Origin: Cryptomeria japonica
Taxonomy: Eukaryota > Streptophyta > Pinopsida > Cupressales > Cupressaceae
NCBI RefSeq assembly: GCF_030272615.1
Contig: NC_081409.1
Span: forward strand, 647,436,468 to 647,500,467
DNA: 64,000 nucleotides
Reading direction: 5' to 3'
The notes under the pieces are model-generated. The model did not search any database. It was not told where the DNA came from and saw nothing but the letters and a program-made list of their open reading frames with translations. The position numbers were made by a program, and so were the translations under genes. Shown here piece after piece: positions 53,996 to 63,189 of the stretch (its first letter is position 1; the number at the start of each line of letters is the position of its first letter).

Positions 53996-54360
53996 TTATT
54001 TCAAAAAATTTGAAATTTCCAAAGGACAAAGTCAATAGGTAATTAATGGTTTAGGAAGATATGCTTTGTTGATTTTACCACTATTGTTTGTTCATTGTGA
54101 TAAGGTGTCTCTTTGTTGAAAAGCACGTCCTTGCAAAATTTCTCCGTTAGACTCTATACCGCAGCCACGTAAGTAGTGACGAAAACGGTGTAGGAATGTC
54201 CTATGTTTTAATAAGATCTTGCGATTGATATACAAGAATATTATTCTTTTCTGAGTATCTTTATAACTAGGGTTTCTTTTCTTAAGGTGATACTTAAAAG
54301 TCATATAAGCATCTGACAGTTTACAAGTTTGTTTGATTCCAATGTTGGTGCAATTCTGAT
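53996..54360 (-). pseudogene. TAT-3 ORF1
   Basis: The 70-codon frame from 54304 (LKKRNPSYKD, FLYINRKILLKHRTFLH) continues past a TGA to NNSGKINKAYLP..LITY and ends in TAA (53998-53996) just before the gag ATG. It aligns with TAT-1 ORF1 through most of its length. Basic, function unknown. Confidence 0.65.
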
Positions 54361-54773
54361 TTTGATATAACCTAGGTTCAAAATAGGAAAGATATATCCA
54401 AGCTTATGAACATAGGATAAATTGATCAAGTTTCGTGATAGAGGATTTGATTATCCTAATGAGAGACTTGACAATGATGTTGATCTTTTACACTTAAGAT
54501 GTTTGAATCAATAGCTTGTTGAATGTTTATGCTTATAGAAGCCTTTCGGGAATAGCCTGTTGGATTAGTGACCCAGTTGTTGAGCTAGTTTGAAAATACG
54601 TGATGGTTTAGAGACAAATCTACTCAAGAAGTATTTTGTTATTGATGTTTTGAAACTTTATTTTGATCTAGTGTTCAAATGTTGGAAAGCCTTTGTACTA
54701 CCCTTTTGATCAATTTTTCTAGCAATTGGTTGGATTTTTGCTCACTCGTAGATAATGATTTTTTTCAATTTTT
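54361..54773. other. TAT-3 leader between ORF1 and the SINE
   Basis: No frame, repeat array or match to the other leaders was noticed. Confidence 0.5.
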
Positions 54774-54788
54774 GACCATTTCGAACAT

Positions 54789-54896
54789 TTTTATTTTTTT
54801 TAATAGGTAATTGGCCGAAGCCTGAATAGCTTTTGACTGGAGCTATGAACTAGTGGGGCCACAGTAGGGGGCCCCATCCCTATTACATATCTTTGA

Positions 54897-54947
<51 letters not shown>

Positions 54948-55102
54948 GTGTTTGATTAGATTGACCCCAAGACCTTCCCCGTCCTATGGAAGGCCAAGAG
55001 TCACAGCTTAGAATTCCTCTTTAGATGTCCCTATTGGGAGTTGAACTTGGGTCTCCACCATGAGAACCCAGTGTTTTAACCAGTTAAGCTCAACCCCTTG
55101 GA
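54789..55102 (-). mobile_element. tRNA-derived SINE in the TAT-3 leader
   Basis: Read on the minus strand, the head has an A-box-like gagcttaactggttaaaac and a B-box-like aagttcaactccc, about as spaced in a tRNA gene. A body follows, then an (AAT)n stretch, more body, and a poly(A)-type end (54789-54801). Flanks are gaccatttcgaacat (54774-54788) and gaccatttagaacat (55103-55117), a 15-bp duplication with one mismatch. These are the marks of a SINE copied by LINE machinery. Confidence 0.85.
54894..54948. repeat. (ATT)n microsatellite inside the SINE
   Basis: About 18 uninterrupted ATT units, placed in the middle of the SINE, not at its end. Confidence 0.95.
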
Positions 55103-55194
55103 GACCATTTAGAACATGTTATAGACATAGAAGACACAATCTTTAATAAACAAAATGCACAAGCAAGTACAAATCTTATGGCAGGATGAGGCAA

Positions 55195-55735
55195 TAATTG
55201 TTGAATCTCACATGGGGTTTCCCCTGAGGCTATGCTATTCAAAGCAGATATTTAGATGCTTGACCCCACTGGCTCCACCCTCGGCACTCACTTCTCCGGG
55301 GCAGCCAAGCACTAGTTTCCATGAAAACTCCCCATGGAAAACTTTATATCTCTACTAAGAACCGTATGTGTATGAGCCACTTCAGAGGTCCGACCTCCTA
55401 CGCCAACAACTAGTAGGATTTTGGCAACTAGTACAAGTGGTTTTTAGTAAAGGCTTCCGGTCATGTGGCCATACATGCAACACTTTCAACTCTGTAAATA
55501 CAAAAGGTTCCCAACCTATAGAGGTTACGCTCCATAGGGTTTATGGGGAAACATAGTTTCGGTATGAACTTATCAGCACATGTTGTTTGCAAATTTCATC
55601 ACAAACACACTTTATTTAGAGTGGATTGGAAGGACTCGGTATTAGCCCATTTCCACTTTAGGTCATTCCCCCCTTACTAGCGCCCTCAAGGCAGCTCAAA
55701 AGGTGGGCCCTCTAAAGGTTATACATAAAAGAAAG
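55195..55735 (-). other. Conserved leader block (TAT-3 copy)
   Basis: Matches TAT-2 36990-37545 over non-coding sequence (gcttgaccccactggctcca, agaggtccgacctcct, catgtggccatacatgc) and ends in the ccactttaggtcattcc box shared with TAT-1 as well. Short plus-strand frames inside it are not conserved as proteins. Confidence 0.7.
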
Positions 55736-56092
55736 TAGGTTTGGTTTTTTGATCACTGTACGATGGTGAGAGCATACTTACCTACTACTTCATCAAGCAT
55801 GAAAAACACAAGTTTATTTTAACCTTTTAAAGTCTATGTGCAACTATTTTAAAGAAGTCACTCAAAATGCAAGTTGCATGCTGTCAATTTATCCCCTTAG
55901 TTAAACTAAATGAACAAGACATGATGTGTTACTTTCCAAAATAGAGCTCTTAATTAACTAGGTGAGGAAATGCATAAAATTTGCTTTAAACACAATCCTG
56001 CACATGCATGTCAGTAGATTGAAAAATTTAAGCTCTGGGACATTCAGATGTGCAAATAAATTTTGTCAGTTGCAAACAAAAGTGTTGTCTTA
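55736..56092. other. TAT-3 leader without recognised content
   Basis: AT-rich sequence between the conserved block and the motif array; nothing seen. Confidence 0.5.
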
Positions 56093-56420
56093 ACAAATGT
56101 GTTATCTTTCACCTCAAAAGCACTAACCTACAAAGAAAAAGCGTTAACCTGCACTACAAAAGTGTTGCTCTGTAGACTAAGAAGAGAGAATTCTCTAACA
56201 TAAGTGTTAACCCAACTGACAAATGCGCTAACATATAGGACAAAAATGCTAACTTGAAGGCCATATGCACTAACCTATAGATCAAATGTGTGGATTCTCG
56301 AACAAAAATGCTAACCTACATGATAGATGCGCTAACCTAAAGGACATATGCGCTAACCTATCAAACAAAAGCATTGTCAAAATTCACACATGTGTGAATC
56401 TGATTACAAATGCGTTAATT
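56093..56420 (-). repeat. ATGCGCTAACCTA motif array in the TAT-3 leader
   Basis: About 15 copies of atgcgctaaccta, aatgctaaccta, aagcgttaacctg and similar at about 20-25 bp spacing. It is the TAT-1 motif with an added ccta. Unlike TAT-1, TAT-3 has no array upstream of its PMD gene. Confidence 0.8.
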
Positions 56421-56459
56421 ATTTTTTTAGAACATTAAAAGTATATGCGAGGTCCTGTA

Positions 56460-56477
56460 GGCCCACAGTGGGCGCCA
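56460..56477 (-). other. TAT-3 primer binding site
   Basis: Minus strand TGGCGCCCACTGTGGGCC, three bases after the 5' LTR, nearly the same as in TAT-1. Confidence 0.85.
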
Positions 56478-56480
56478 AAA

Positions 56481-57661
56481 TGTGTCGACTTGAATTTCAT
56501 CCTCAGAATGCTACCTGCAATAAGTTAGTTTCACAAAATCAAAGGAAATGCTACAGGAAATCCAAACTCAACCAATGAAACTACATGAAATACATATAAA
56601 ATAAAAATACTATTATTACCTTCATGGTTTATGTCTCATTGTGTCCTAACTCCACTATTCCTAGTTGCAGATGGTGTGCTCTCAGAGAAGCACTGATAAC
56701 TTCCAAGATGGCATATGAAGAATAGATTGATAAATAATAGTTCACAAATGCTATGATATGCAATGCTAAATGTCTATACTAAAATGATTATGCTAAAATG
56801 CTAATTACTATTTGCTTCAAGATTGAAAACTCACAGATGCATAAGTTTTACAAATGATTAGCTTGCAAATTCACTTGAAGTCTAAATCTCTCTCAGCTAA
56901 AACTCTTGATTTTATAGACCTTGAGAGGATAAGATGATGTGGCTCAGATCAACAGTCATGATCAGATCTGTAGATTTGGATGGTTGTGAGCAAAGGTGAA
57001 GGTTGAGAGAAAGGGGGAATGAGAAGACAAGTGTCACTCATCTCACCTTAACTGGGTTGTTGACTGAGGGAATCTAGGGATGGTTGGAGAAACTTTAGGC
57101 ATGAGAGGACAAGTGGACTCAAGTCCTTCCTAAGATGTAGGGATGTTGGAGAGAATTTAGAAGGAGGTTATGAAATATGTGTACGTACACAATATTTCAT
57201 TAATTTTGGAGGTTGGAGATAAATGATGAATTAATATCTAAGAAATATTAATTTCCTTAGCCACATGAAGGATGAGTTGGAAAGGGAAGATGAAGTGGAG
57301 ATGGAAGGTGAGTTGGATAAGAGGGATTAAATAATTTAAGAAATTATTTAATATTTGAGACTATAGGATAGGAGAATAACCATTAAATATTAGATATTTA
57401 ATTGATTGAAAGAGATAATTAAATATTAGATATTTAATTAACTTGATTAGAAGGATAATTAAATATTAGATATTTAATTATTTAGAGGAATAGGATAGAT
57501 GAATTAATTAATTAAATATTTTAATTAAATTAATTAATAGAAAGACGTGAAATGAATTAAATAAATTAATCTTTTAAAAAAAGTTATTTAATAGAAGAAT
57601 AATTATTAAATAAATATATAATATTTATTTAATCGCTCATAGCCATTTTTATGTGTATACA
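56481..57661 (-). repeat. TAT-3 5' LTR
   Basis: 1181 bp, TGTGTCGACT to GTGTATACA, followed by gtgag (57662-57666). A minus-strand TATAAAA lies at 56910-56916. The right third has several taaatattagatatttaatt palindromic blocks, also in the other copy. Confidence 0.95.
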
Positions 57662-57666
57662 GTGAG

Positions 57667-58462
57667 AATTGTCAACAAGAGGTTGATTGAGAGGAGATGA
57701 AAGAAGCATTAAATGCTTGAGAATACATGAAGGCTACCTTAGGAGGTAAGGGTTAAGGTTAAGTTAGGGTTATCCAATGGATAAATCTTTTACCCAAGGG
57801 GTAAACTCTTGTGCAAGGGTTAAAGGGATAACCAAGGTTAAAGCGAGGAATGCTTGATGAGACCCTTGGGTTAGATGAGGGTTGAGTTAGAGAGAAAGTC
57901 TCTAATCATTAGAGAAGGTTGAGTTAACCATTAATGGTTATGTAAGAGCCTTAAATCGTTTGGAAGACTTTGGAGGCCTTAAGAAGTGACTTCTATTTGC
58001 TTAGGATTGTGACAATAATTAGGAGATGGATTAGGCTAGTTGGAATGGATTAGAAGAATCTAGAAGGGGTTTTAGGAGGCAAGTGGGAGATGTAGGATTT
58101 TGCAAGTGGAGGAAAAAGGAATTTAATTAAAATAAAATTACTTTATTTCAACTAAATAGATGCAACTTGCATAAATACAAGTGAGAGATATAAATAAATA
58201 AATTATATTTATTTATTTGCAAGGATCAATTTAATGTAATGTAAATTTAATTAAAAAGGGAGAAAGGGGAATTAATTAAATAAAGTGATTTAGTTAATTA
58301 AAGGCTAGAAAAGGTTTAGGTGAACTTAATTAAATAAATTAAGTAATTTATTTAATCAAATAGATTAATGTGAATTAATTAAAATTCAATTAATAGGAGG
58401 AATGGGGTTAAAATAAATATTAAATATTCATTTAGGAAAGTGGTCAAATTTATACGTCTACA
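57667..58462 (-). repeat. TAT-4 left LTR, part 3 of 3
   Basis: Continues after TAT-3 and matches the last two thirds of the TAT-1 LTR (attaaatgcttgagaa, gtgggagatgtaggattt, tatacgtctaca). Ends at GTCTACA next to the polypurine tract. Confidence 0.88.
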
Positions 58463-58476
58463 TTTTGCCCCTCTTT
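58463..58476 (-). other. TAT-4 polypurine tract
   Basis: AAAGAGGGGCAAAA on the minus strand. It confirms that 743-58462 in pieces is the 3' LTR of an element extending right. Confidence 0.92.
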
Positions 58477-58638
58477 GGAGTGACGTGTGTGCACATGTTG
58501 ATTCAAAGAAAATTTGTCGGATATGTTGTTAAAATTGTCACTATGATGTTGTGTAGATTTGATGAACGATATGAAAAGTTGATATGAAGTTGATATGAAA
58601 CTGATATGAAATTGATGTCAAGATTTGATATGATAATG

Positions 58639-58686
58639 CCCCCTCGTGAGATTGTTCGTGCACTAAAGGCATGAATGATCTCTCGA
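58639..58686. other. Conserved hairpin next to the 3' LTR (TAT-4 copy)
   Basis: gccccctc is followed by arm tcgtgagattgttcgtgc (58644-58661), which pairs with gcatgaatgatctctcga (58669-58686): 17 of 18 positions pair, three as G-U, around a 7-base loop. This is the most compact of the four copies. Confidence 0.8.
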
Positions 58687-58780
58687 AAGAAGAAGAAAGA
58701 TATTTGAAAGATAGAAGAGTGGAAAGTTGATGACATGCATGGGTTTGATAAGATTGATCAGATTGATAAGAATGAGATCA

Positions 58781-59262
58781 AGTCCAGTTTCAGGAATGAC
58801 ACCTTCTGTATAAGACAAAGATGATCGAAACGTCTAGTTTCAGGAATGACACCGCGTGTATAAGACAAAGATGATCAAAACCTCTGGTTTCAGGAATGAC
58901 ACCACCTATATAAGACAAAGATGATAAAAGCATCTGGTTTCAAGAATTATATATCCTGTATAAGACAAAGATGATCAAAGCGTATGGTTTCAGGGATGAT
59001 ATATCCTGTATAAGACTTGGTCAAAATGTCTGGTTTCAGGAAAGATACATCTTGTATAAGACATGATAGAATGGATCAGATGAAATGGATTGATAGAATT
59101 GATAAGATTGGGATCAAGTCTGGTGTCAGTAATGACACCTCTTGTATAAGACAAAGATGATCAAAGTGTCTGGCTTTAGGAACGATATATCCTGTATAAG
59201 ACCTGATCAAAACGTCTAGTTAAGGAAAGATACATCCTGTATAAGACATGATAGATGAGAGT
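58781..59262. repeat. 50-bp tandem repeat in place of the PMD gene (TAT-4)
   Basis: Units containing tctggtttcaggaatgacacc and ctgtataagacaaagatgat start at 58781, 58831, 58881, 58931 and 58981, exactly 50 bp apart, then near 59027, 59115, 59165 and 59213. A spacer with gataagattg...gatcaagtc precedes 58781 and 59115, which suggests a higher-order unit. No PMD motif is present. Confidence 0.9.
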
Positions 59263-60470
59263 TGGATAAATGATAAAGATATGGAAGTGAAGAAAGATTT
59301 GATGATGATGTGATAGATATGCATGTGATGGATGCAACTATGAATGTGACTAGATGATGATGATGAGAGATGTATCTTGAAAATGAAATGTATGATAATC
59401 ATAATGATGTGAGATTAATGCAAGATTAAAATGATATGCAACTAAATGAAAGGTTTAAGAATGATATGTAACTAAATGATCACTTTAATTATGTCATTGT
59501 CATTCCCGTTTAGTCACCCGTTTAGTCACGTGTTTGTGTTATGTTTTTGTTTGACATCATTGATATTTTGATATGTTGGAAGTTAATAAAAGCATAATGG
59601 TATAATTGAACCATAATGACCTAAGTAAAACTTACATGGATGTTTGATATTGCAAGACAGCACAAGTGTCAAGGTATAATTGAACCTAGATGATATGAGT
59701 GTTGCTTGCGTAAAATAGACAAGAGTTAATCATTTGTATGTGCAAAGTGGAATTTTTTTTTAATGATATGTTTCCAATCATGTCTCGAGACAATATTTGC
59801 ACCATACGAATGATTGCCTCATAGACAAAAACCCCCCAAAAATATATCAGATTCCTTTGTTGCTTCTCCAGCTTAATGCATCCTTGAGTAGCTCAGGAGA
59901 TCTAATGATTCAATAATTAAGATACAAAATAGTCAAAACTTTATGCCATACGTAAATAAATCATAATTCACAAAATCATCCATCATGTGTGTGTTAAAGT
60001 TGCAGTTTGATAATGGTCTTGTTTTCTAGCCTGGTGAGCAGTTGTTGACATTAGCTCTCTTAGCATGTTGTGATCCTTGTTGTCTACTAATGAAATGCTA
60101 TAAGGAGAGGAATGTTGCCCCTAGTCACAAATATCTATTGATGTGGATATACAAGTTGATCACCAAGCCATGGTGGGATATGATATAGAGAACTATTTTT
60201 GGATAATCAAGGACAATGACTATGCTAAGTATGTCTGGGATAATGTTGCGTGAATAAGTTTTCTGGCGATGGCTTTTAGCAAAGAAATGAGGGAGATGGT
60301 TTTTAATTGAGATTAGATGGATCAAAAGACATAAGTAGTGATAGATAGAGGATTTTTTCTCTCAAAAATAGCGTCTGTTGTCAGGTTTTCACTACTTGGT
60401 TTTATCACTTTTTGATTTGTTTTTTATTTTATTTTTTTTGTATTTTTCATTTTATCAAGCATTGGATGAC
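59263..60470. other. TAT-4 non-coding spacer with the conserved paired motif
   Basis: Corresponds to TAT-1 6955-8137: agatgtatcttgaaaatga near 59368, ggtataattgaacc at 59599 and 59672 (73 bp apart), then ttgcttgcgtaaaatagac and, near 60165, accaagccatggtgg followed by actatgctaagtatgt. No coding frame. Confidence 0.65.
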
Positions 60471-61138
60471 TCAACTGTAGAATTTTTTCAGATGGATGTT
60501 GTTGGTTGGTTAATCAAGCACATCCCCTTCTAAAGTTGTTAACTGATATGTGCCTAATTTGTAGGCTGGTATGATGACAAAAGGACCCAACCAATTAGGT
60601 TCAAACTTCCCCTTCTTTTCTCAATCCTGTTGATTTCTTGGATTTTCCTTTAGCACGAGATCACCGAATTTGAAATCCCTTGGGATGACTTTATGATTAT
60701 AACTTCTGCACATTCGTTACTGATATGCCTTGAGATGGTCACAGGCATGTTGTCCTTTTTCATCAAGAATTTGTAGTTCATGCAACCTGCTGACTCGATA
60801 TTCCTCATCTAGTATGAGGCCCTTCAAAGATACTCTGAGAGATGGGATTTCTACCTCAAGAGGTAAAATTGGTTCTGAACCATACACCAATGAATATGGT
60901 GTAGCCCCTATAGGTGTCCAGATACTAGTCCTATATGCCCAAAGTGCCAAATTGAGTTGTACATGCCAATCCTTGCCCGCATCATTTATTGTTTTCTTGA
61001 GGATTTTTAAGGATTATTTTATTTGATACCTCTGCTTAACCATTTTCTTGTGGGTAGTATGGTGTAGAGAAGCAATGTTTGATTTTGAATCATTCACATA
61101 GCTCTTGCACATCTTGATTCTTGAAAGGACGTCCATTA
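60471..61138 (-). pseudogene. TAT-4 integrase, C-terminal part
   Basis: From the break at 61138 the minus strand gives FKNQDVQELC, FSTPYYPQ, ILK, then LWAYRTSIWTPIGATPYSLVYG, YNHKVIPRDFKFGDLVLKENP and FEPNWLGPF, and ends at TGA (60471-60473). It closely matches TAT-1 integrase. Stops lie near 61060 and 60715. The N-terminal half is beyond the COPIA-2 insertion. Confidence 0.88.
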
Positions 61139-61698
61139 GCTTGGATTTTGAAATCCTCTATCGAGGTTACTCCTTACAGGGTATTGCTTCTAACAAGGCA
61201 TTTGTAGTCAATCCCTTAAGTGGGTGATTCCTAATAGGATTAGTTCTTAAAAGGACTTTTTGTAAAGCTTTAACAGGCTAGGCTCCTAATAGGGAAAACT
61301 TCAAAAAAGTTTAGATAGTTATGTTGTGAGTCTCATCTCACTATGGTTTTTACCAATTTGGGTTTCCATGTCAAAAATATTTGTGTCAAGTGGTGAATTT
61401 TTTTGTGGTTATGTTTTCATAGTTTATTTACTTAGCTACTTAACTACTTTGATAAGTCATGATAACCAGAAGCATTAAGAAATGAAGAATTTGTTTAGTG
61501 TTAATTTTTTGTAACAGTAAACCAATTTATCTTATGAGTTTTTATCTTGACAGAGGTATTACATTGTTAGTTATAAGTTTACTTTGAGAGATTGATTTTT
61601 GAGATTGGTCAAGTTTGTATCAATTTTTCTATCTACTGATTCACCCCCCCCCCCCTCTCAGTATTTGACATAATACTTATTATTTCATCATACCATCA
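61139..61698 (+). repeat. COPIA-2 5' LTR, 5'-truncated
   Basis: The 560 bp correspond to the 3' part of the COPIA-1 LTR read on the other strand (gaaatcctctatcgaggtta, gtttccatgtcaaaaat, gattcaccccc) and end just before the primer site. The COPIA-1 LTR is 1532 bp, so about two thirds seem to be missing. No target duplication or TG start is evident at 61139. A 13-base C run lies at 61643-61655. Confidence 0.7.
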
Positions 61699-61700
61699 AT

Positions 61701-61712
61701 CGGTATCATAGC
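61701..61712 (+). other. COPIA-2 primer binding site, mutated
   Basis: CGGTATCATAGC against the usual TGGTATCAGAGC, two changes. It lies two bases after the LTR end at 61698. Confidence 0.75.
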
Positions 61713-61771
61713 TTTATAGGTCCTCTAAGGTTTAAGCCTAACAGCTTGAGGTAAAGATCTTATAGATCTTG

Positions 61772-62700
61772 ATGAAGAAGGAAGGTCTGAAGTTTAATAA
61801 AGAGAACTACAAGATATGGAGAGACATAATGAAAATTTATATCAAGAGTTTGGGAAGCCAATATTGGGAATAGGTCGATACTAAGTATGTTGCACCTACT
61901 AGGATGTTGACTGATGATCAGAAGAAAGAGAGGCAAGAAAATCATCAAGCATCAGAGGCTATTATCAGTTCTTTACAATCTAATGCAAAGTATGTAGATG
62001 TTCATGGTCTCGAAACTGCATATGAGGTATGGAAAAAACTTGAAGAGATTTATGGTGGTCATGAACATATTAAGATTGCTAAGGAAGAAAGTCTAAGAGG
62101 AAAGTTTGATGACATGCAAATGGCTGAAGGTGAGAATATACAGTAGTATGGTCTAAGGATAAAAGAGATAGTCAGTGAAATTAAGAGTGCAGGAGGTAAA
62201 GTGGAAGATTCCACATTGATCAGTAAGGTACTGAGAACCCTGCTACCTGTCTATTCTATCCAAGTTGCAGCTATTCAGGAGCTGAAGTCCATTGGAAAAA
62301 CTAAGGTAACTCTTGACTCCATCATTGGTAAGCTTATTGCTTTTGAATTAAATGGTTATGATGGTAGTGTATAGAAATCTGAGTCTGCATTTAGAGCTTT
62401 TGTTTCTAACCCATATGTGAGAAAAAGTAGAGATGCTAGTCACAGTTATGAATCCAGATCTAGCAAAGAATTTGATGATGAAGACAATTTAGTTGAGATT
62501 TAAGCATTGTTGGCCAAGTGATTGCCTAGAGGTACAAGTAAATATAGAGGCAAATTACCTTTGAAATGTTTCACATGCAACAATATTGGACACATTGCTG
62601 CTAACTGTCCTAATGGTGATAATAAGCACAAACAAGAGAAATTCAAGAAGTACAAGGGTAAAGGTAAAAGAGATTGTCTTATTATTGTTGATGGTGGTAT
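61772..62700 (+). pseudogene. COPIA-2 gag
   Basis: Starts ATG 61772 (MKKEGLKFNKENYKIW). It contains VWKKLEEIYGGHEHIKIAK, SLRGKFDDMQMAEGEN, LRTLLPVYSIQ, IGKLIAFELNGYDG and an intact knuckle CFTCNNIGHIAANC (62567-62608), followed by a Lys-rich stretch. In-frame stops at about 61871, 62144, 62372, 62501 and 62519. Gag binds and packages element RNA. Confidence 0.9.
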
Positions 62701-62759
62701 CACTGATGATGAATCTAATGGTGATGCTAATGAATACATTGTGTTTGTAGCCATTAAAG

Positions 62760-63180
62760 AAGAGATGTCAAACCAGAAGGCATTAGTATCCAGGATGGAT
62801 AACTCTGATGATTGGATCATTGATAGTGGTTGTTCACAATACATGACAGGTGATCAGTGAAAATTTCTTTCTTTGAAGGAATTTGATGGCAGAGTTGTAA
62901 GATTTGGTAATGACTCACCCTACATGGTTAAAGATAAGGGAACTATTTCTCTTAATGGAAAGAGTAGTGCAAATGATGTCTACTAGGTTGAAGGTCTAAA
63001 GCACAATCTTTTGAGTGTGGCATAACTCAATGACAAAGGATACCCATTAGAGTTTAAAAATGGTATGTGAAAAATCTATGACAACAAAGGTGAACTGATT
63101 GAAACCAGGAATCAAACTAAAGGTAACTTGTTTCATCTTAATCCTAAAGTCATCAAATGTTTAATTGCAAAGATAGATGA
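62760..63180 (+). pseudogene. COPIA-2 protease
   Basis: DDWIIDSGCSQYMTGD has the DSG site (62822-62830), in frame with gag. VVRFGNDSPYMVKDKG, VEGLKHNLLSVA and GNLFHLNPK follow. Stops include TGA at about 62858, TAG at 62983 and TGA at 63067. Confidence 0.88.
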
Positions 63181-63189
63181 TAGTTGGCT

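Larger units (their letters stand above)
27314..57661 (-). mobile_element. TAT-3: Tat-type Ty3/gypsy element with four later insertions
   Basis: The LTR starts TGTGTCGACT and ends GTGTATACA. Target duplication gtgac (27309-27313) and gtgag (57662-57666) differ by one base; related LTRs have gtgac, so the right copy has mutated. Inserts are TAT-2, a solo LTR, an LTR-like block in gag and a SINE. It has ORF1, gag, protease, G-patch-like region, RT, two RNases H, integrase and an antisense PMD gene, all with stops or frameshifts. Without inserts it is about 16.4 kb. Confidence 0.93.
743..61138 (-). mobile_element. TAT-4: outermost Tat-type Ty3/gypsy element, in pieces
   Basis: The left LTR starts with TGTGTACGGG at 743 and ends with GTCTACA at 58462. 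It is split into three parts by COPIA-1 and TAT-3. The three parts join to about 1387 bp and align along their length with the 1482-bp TAT-1 LTR, so the families are related. The interior (58463-61138) holds the polypurine tract, hairpin, a tandem repeat where the antisense gene should be, and the C-terminal part of integrase. It is then broken by COPIA-2. The right LTR is outside the window. Confidence 0.85.

Noticed and set aside
55000-55102. Possible tRNA gene from A- and B-box-like sequences
   Set aside because: Acceptor stem and anticodon arm are not complete, and target duplications with an A-rich end show a SINE.
61643-61655. C-run in the COPIA-2 LTR as a polypurine tract
   Set aside because: It lies inside the LTR at the place where COPIA-1 has a similar G/C run, not next to an LTR boundary.
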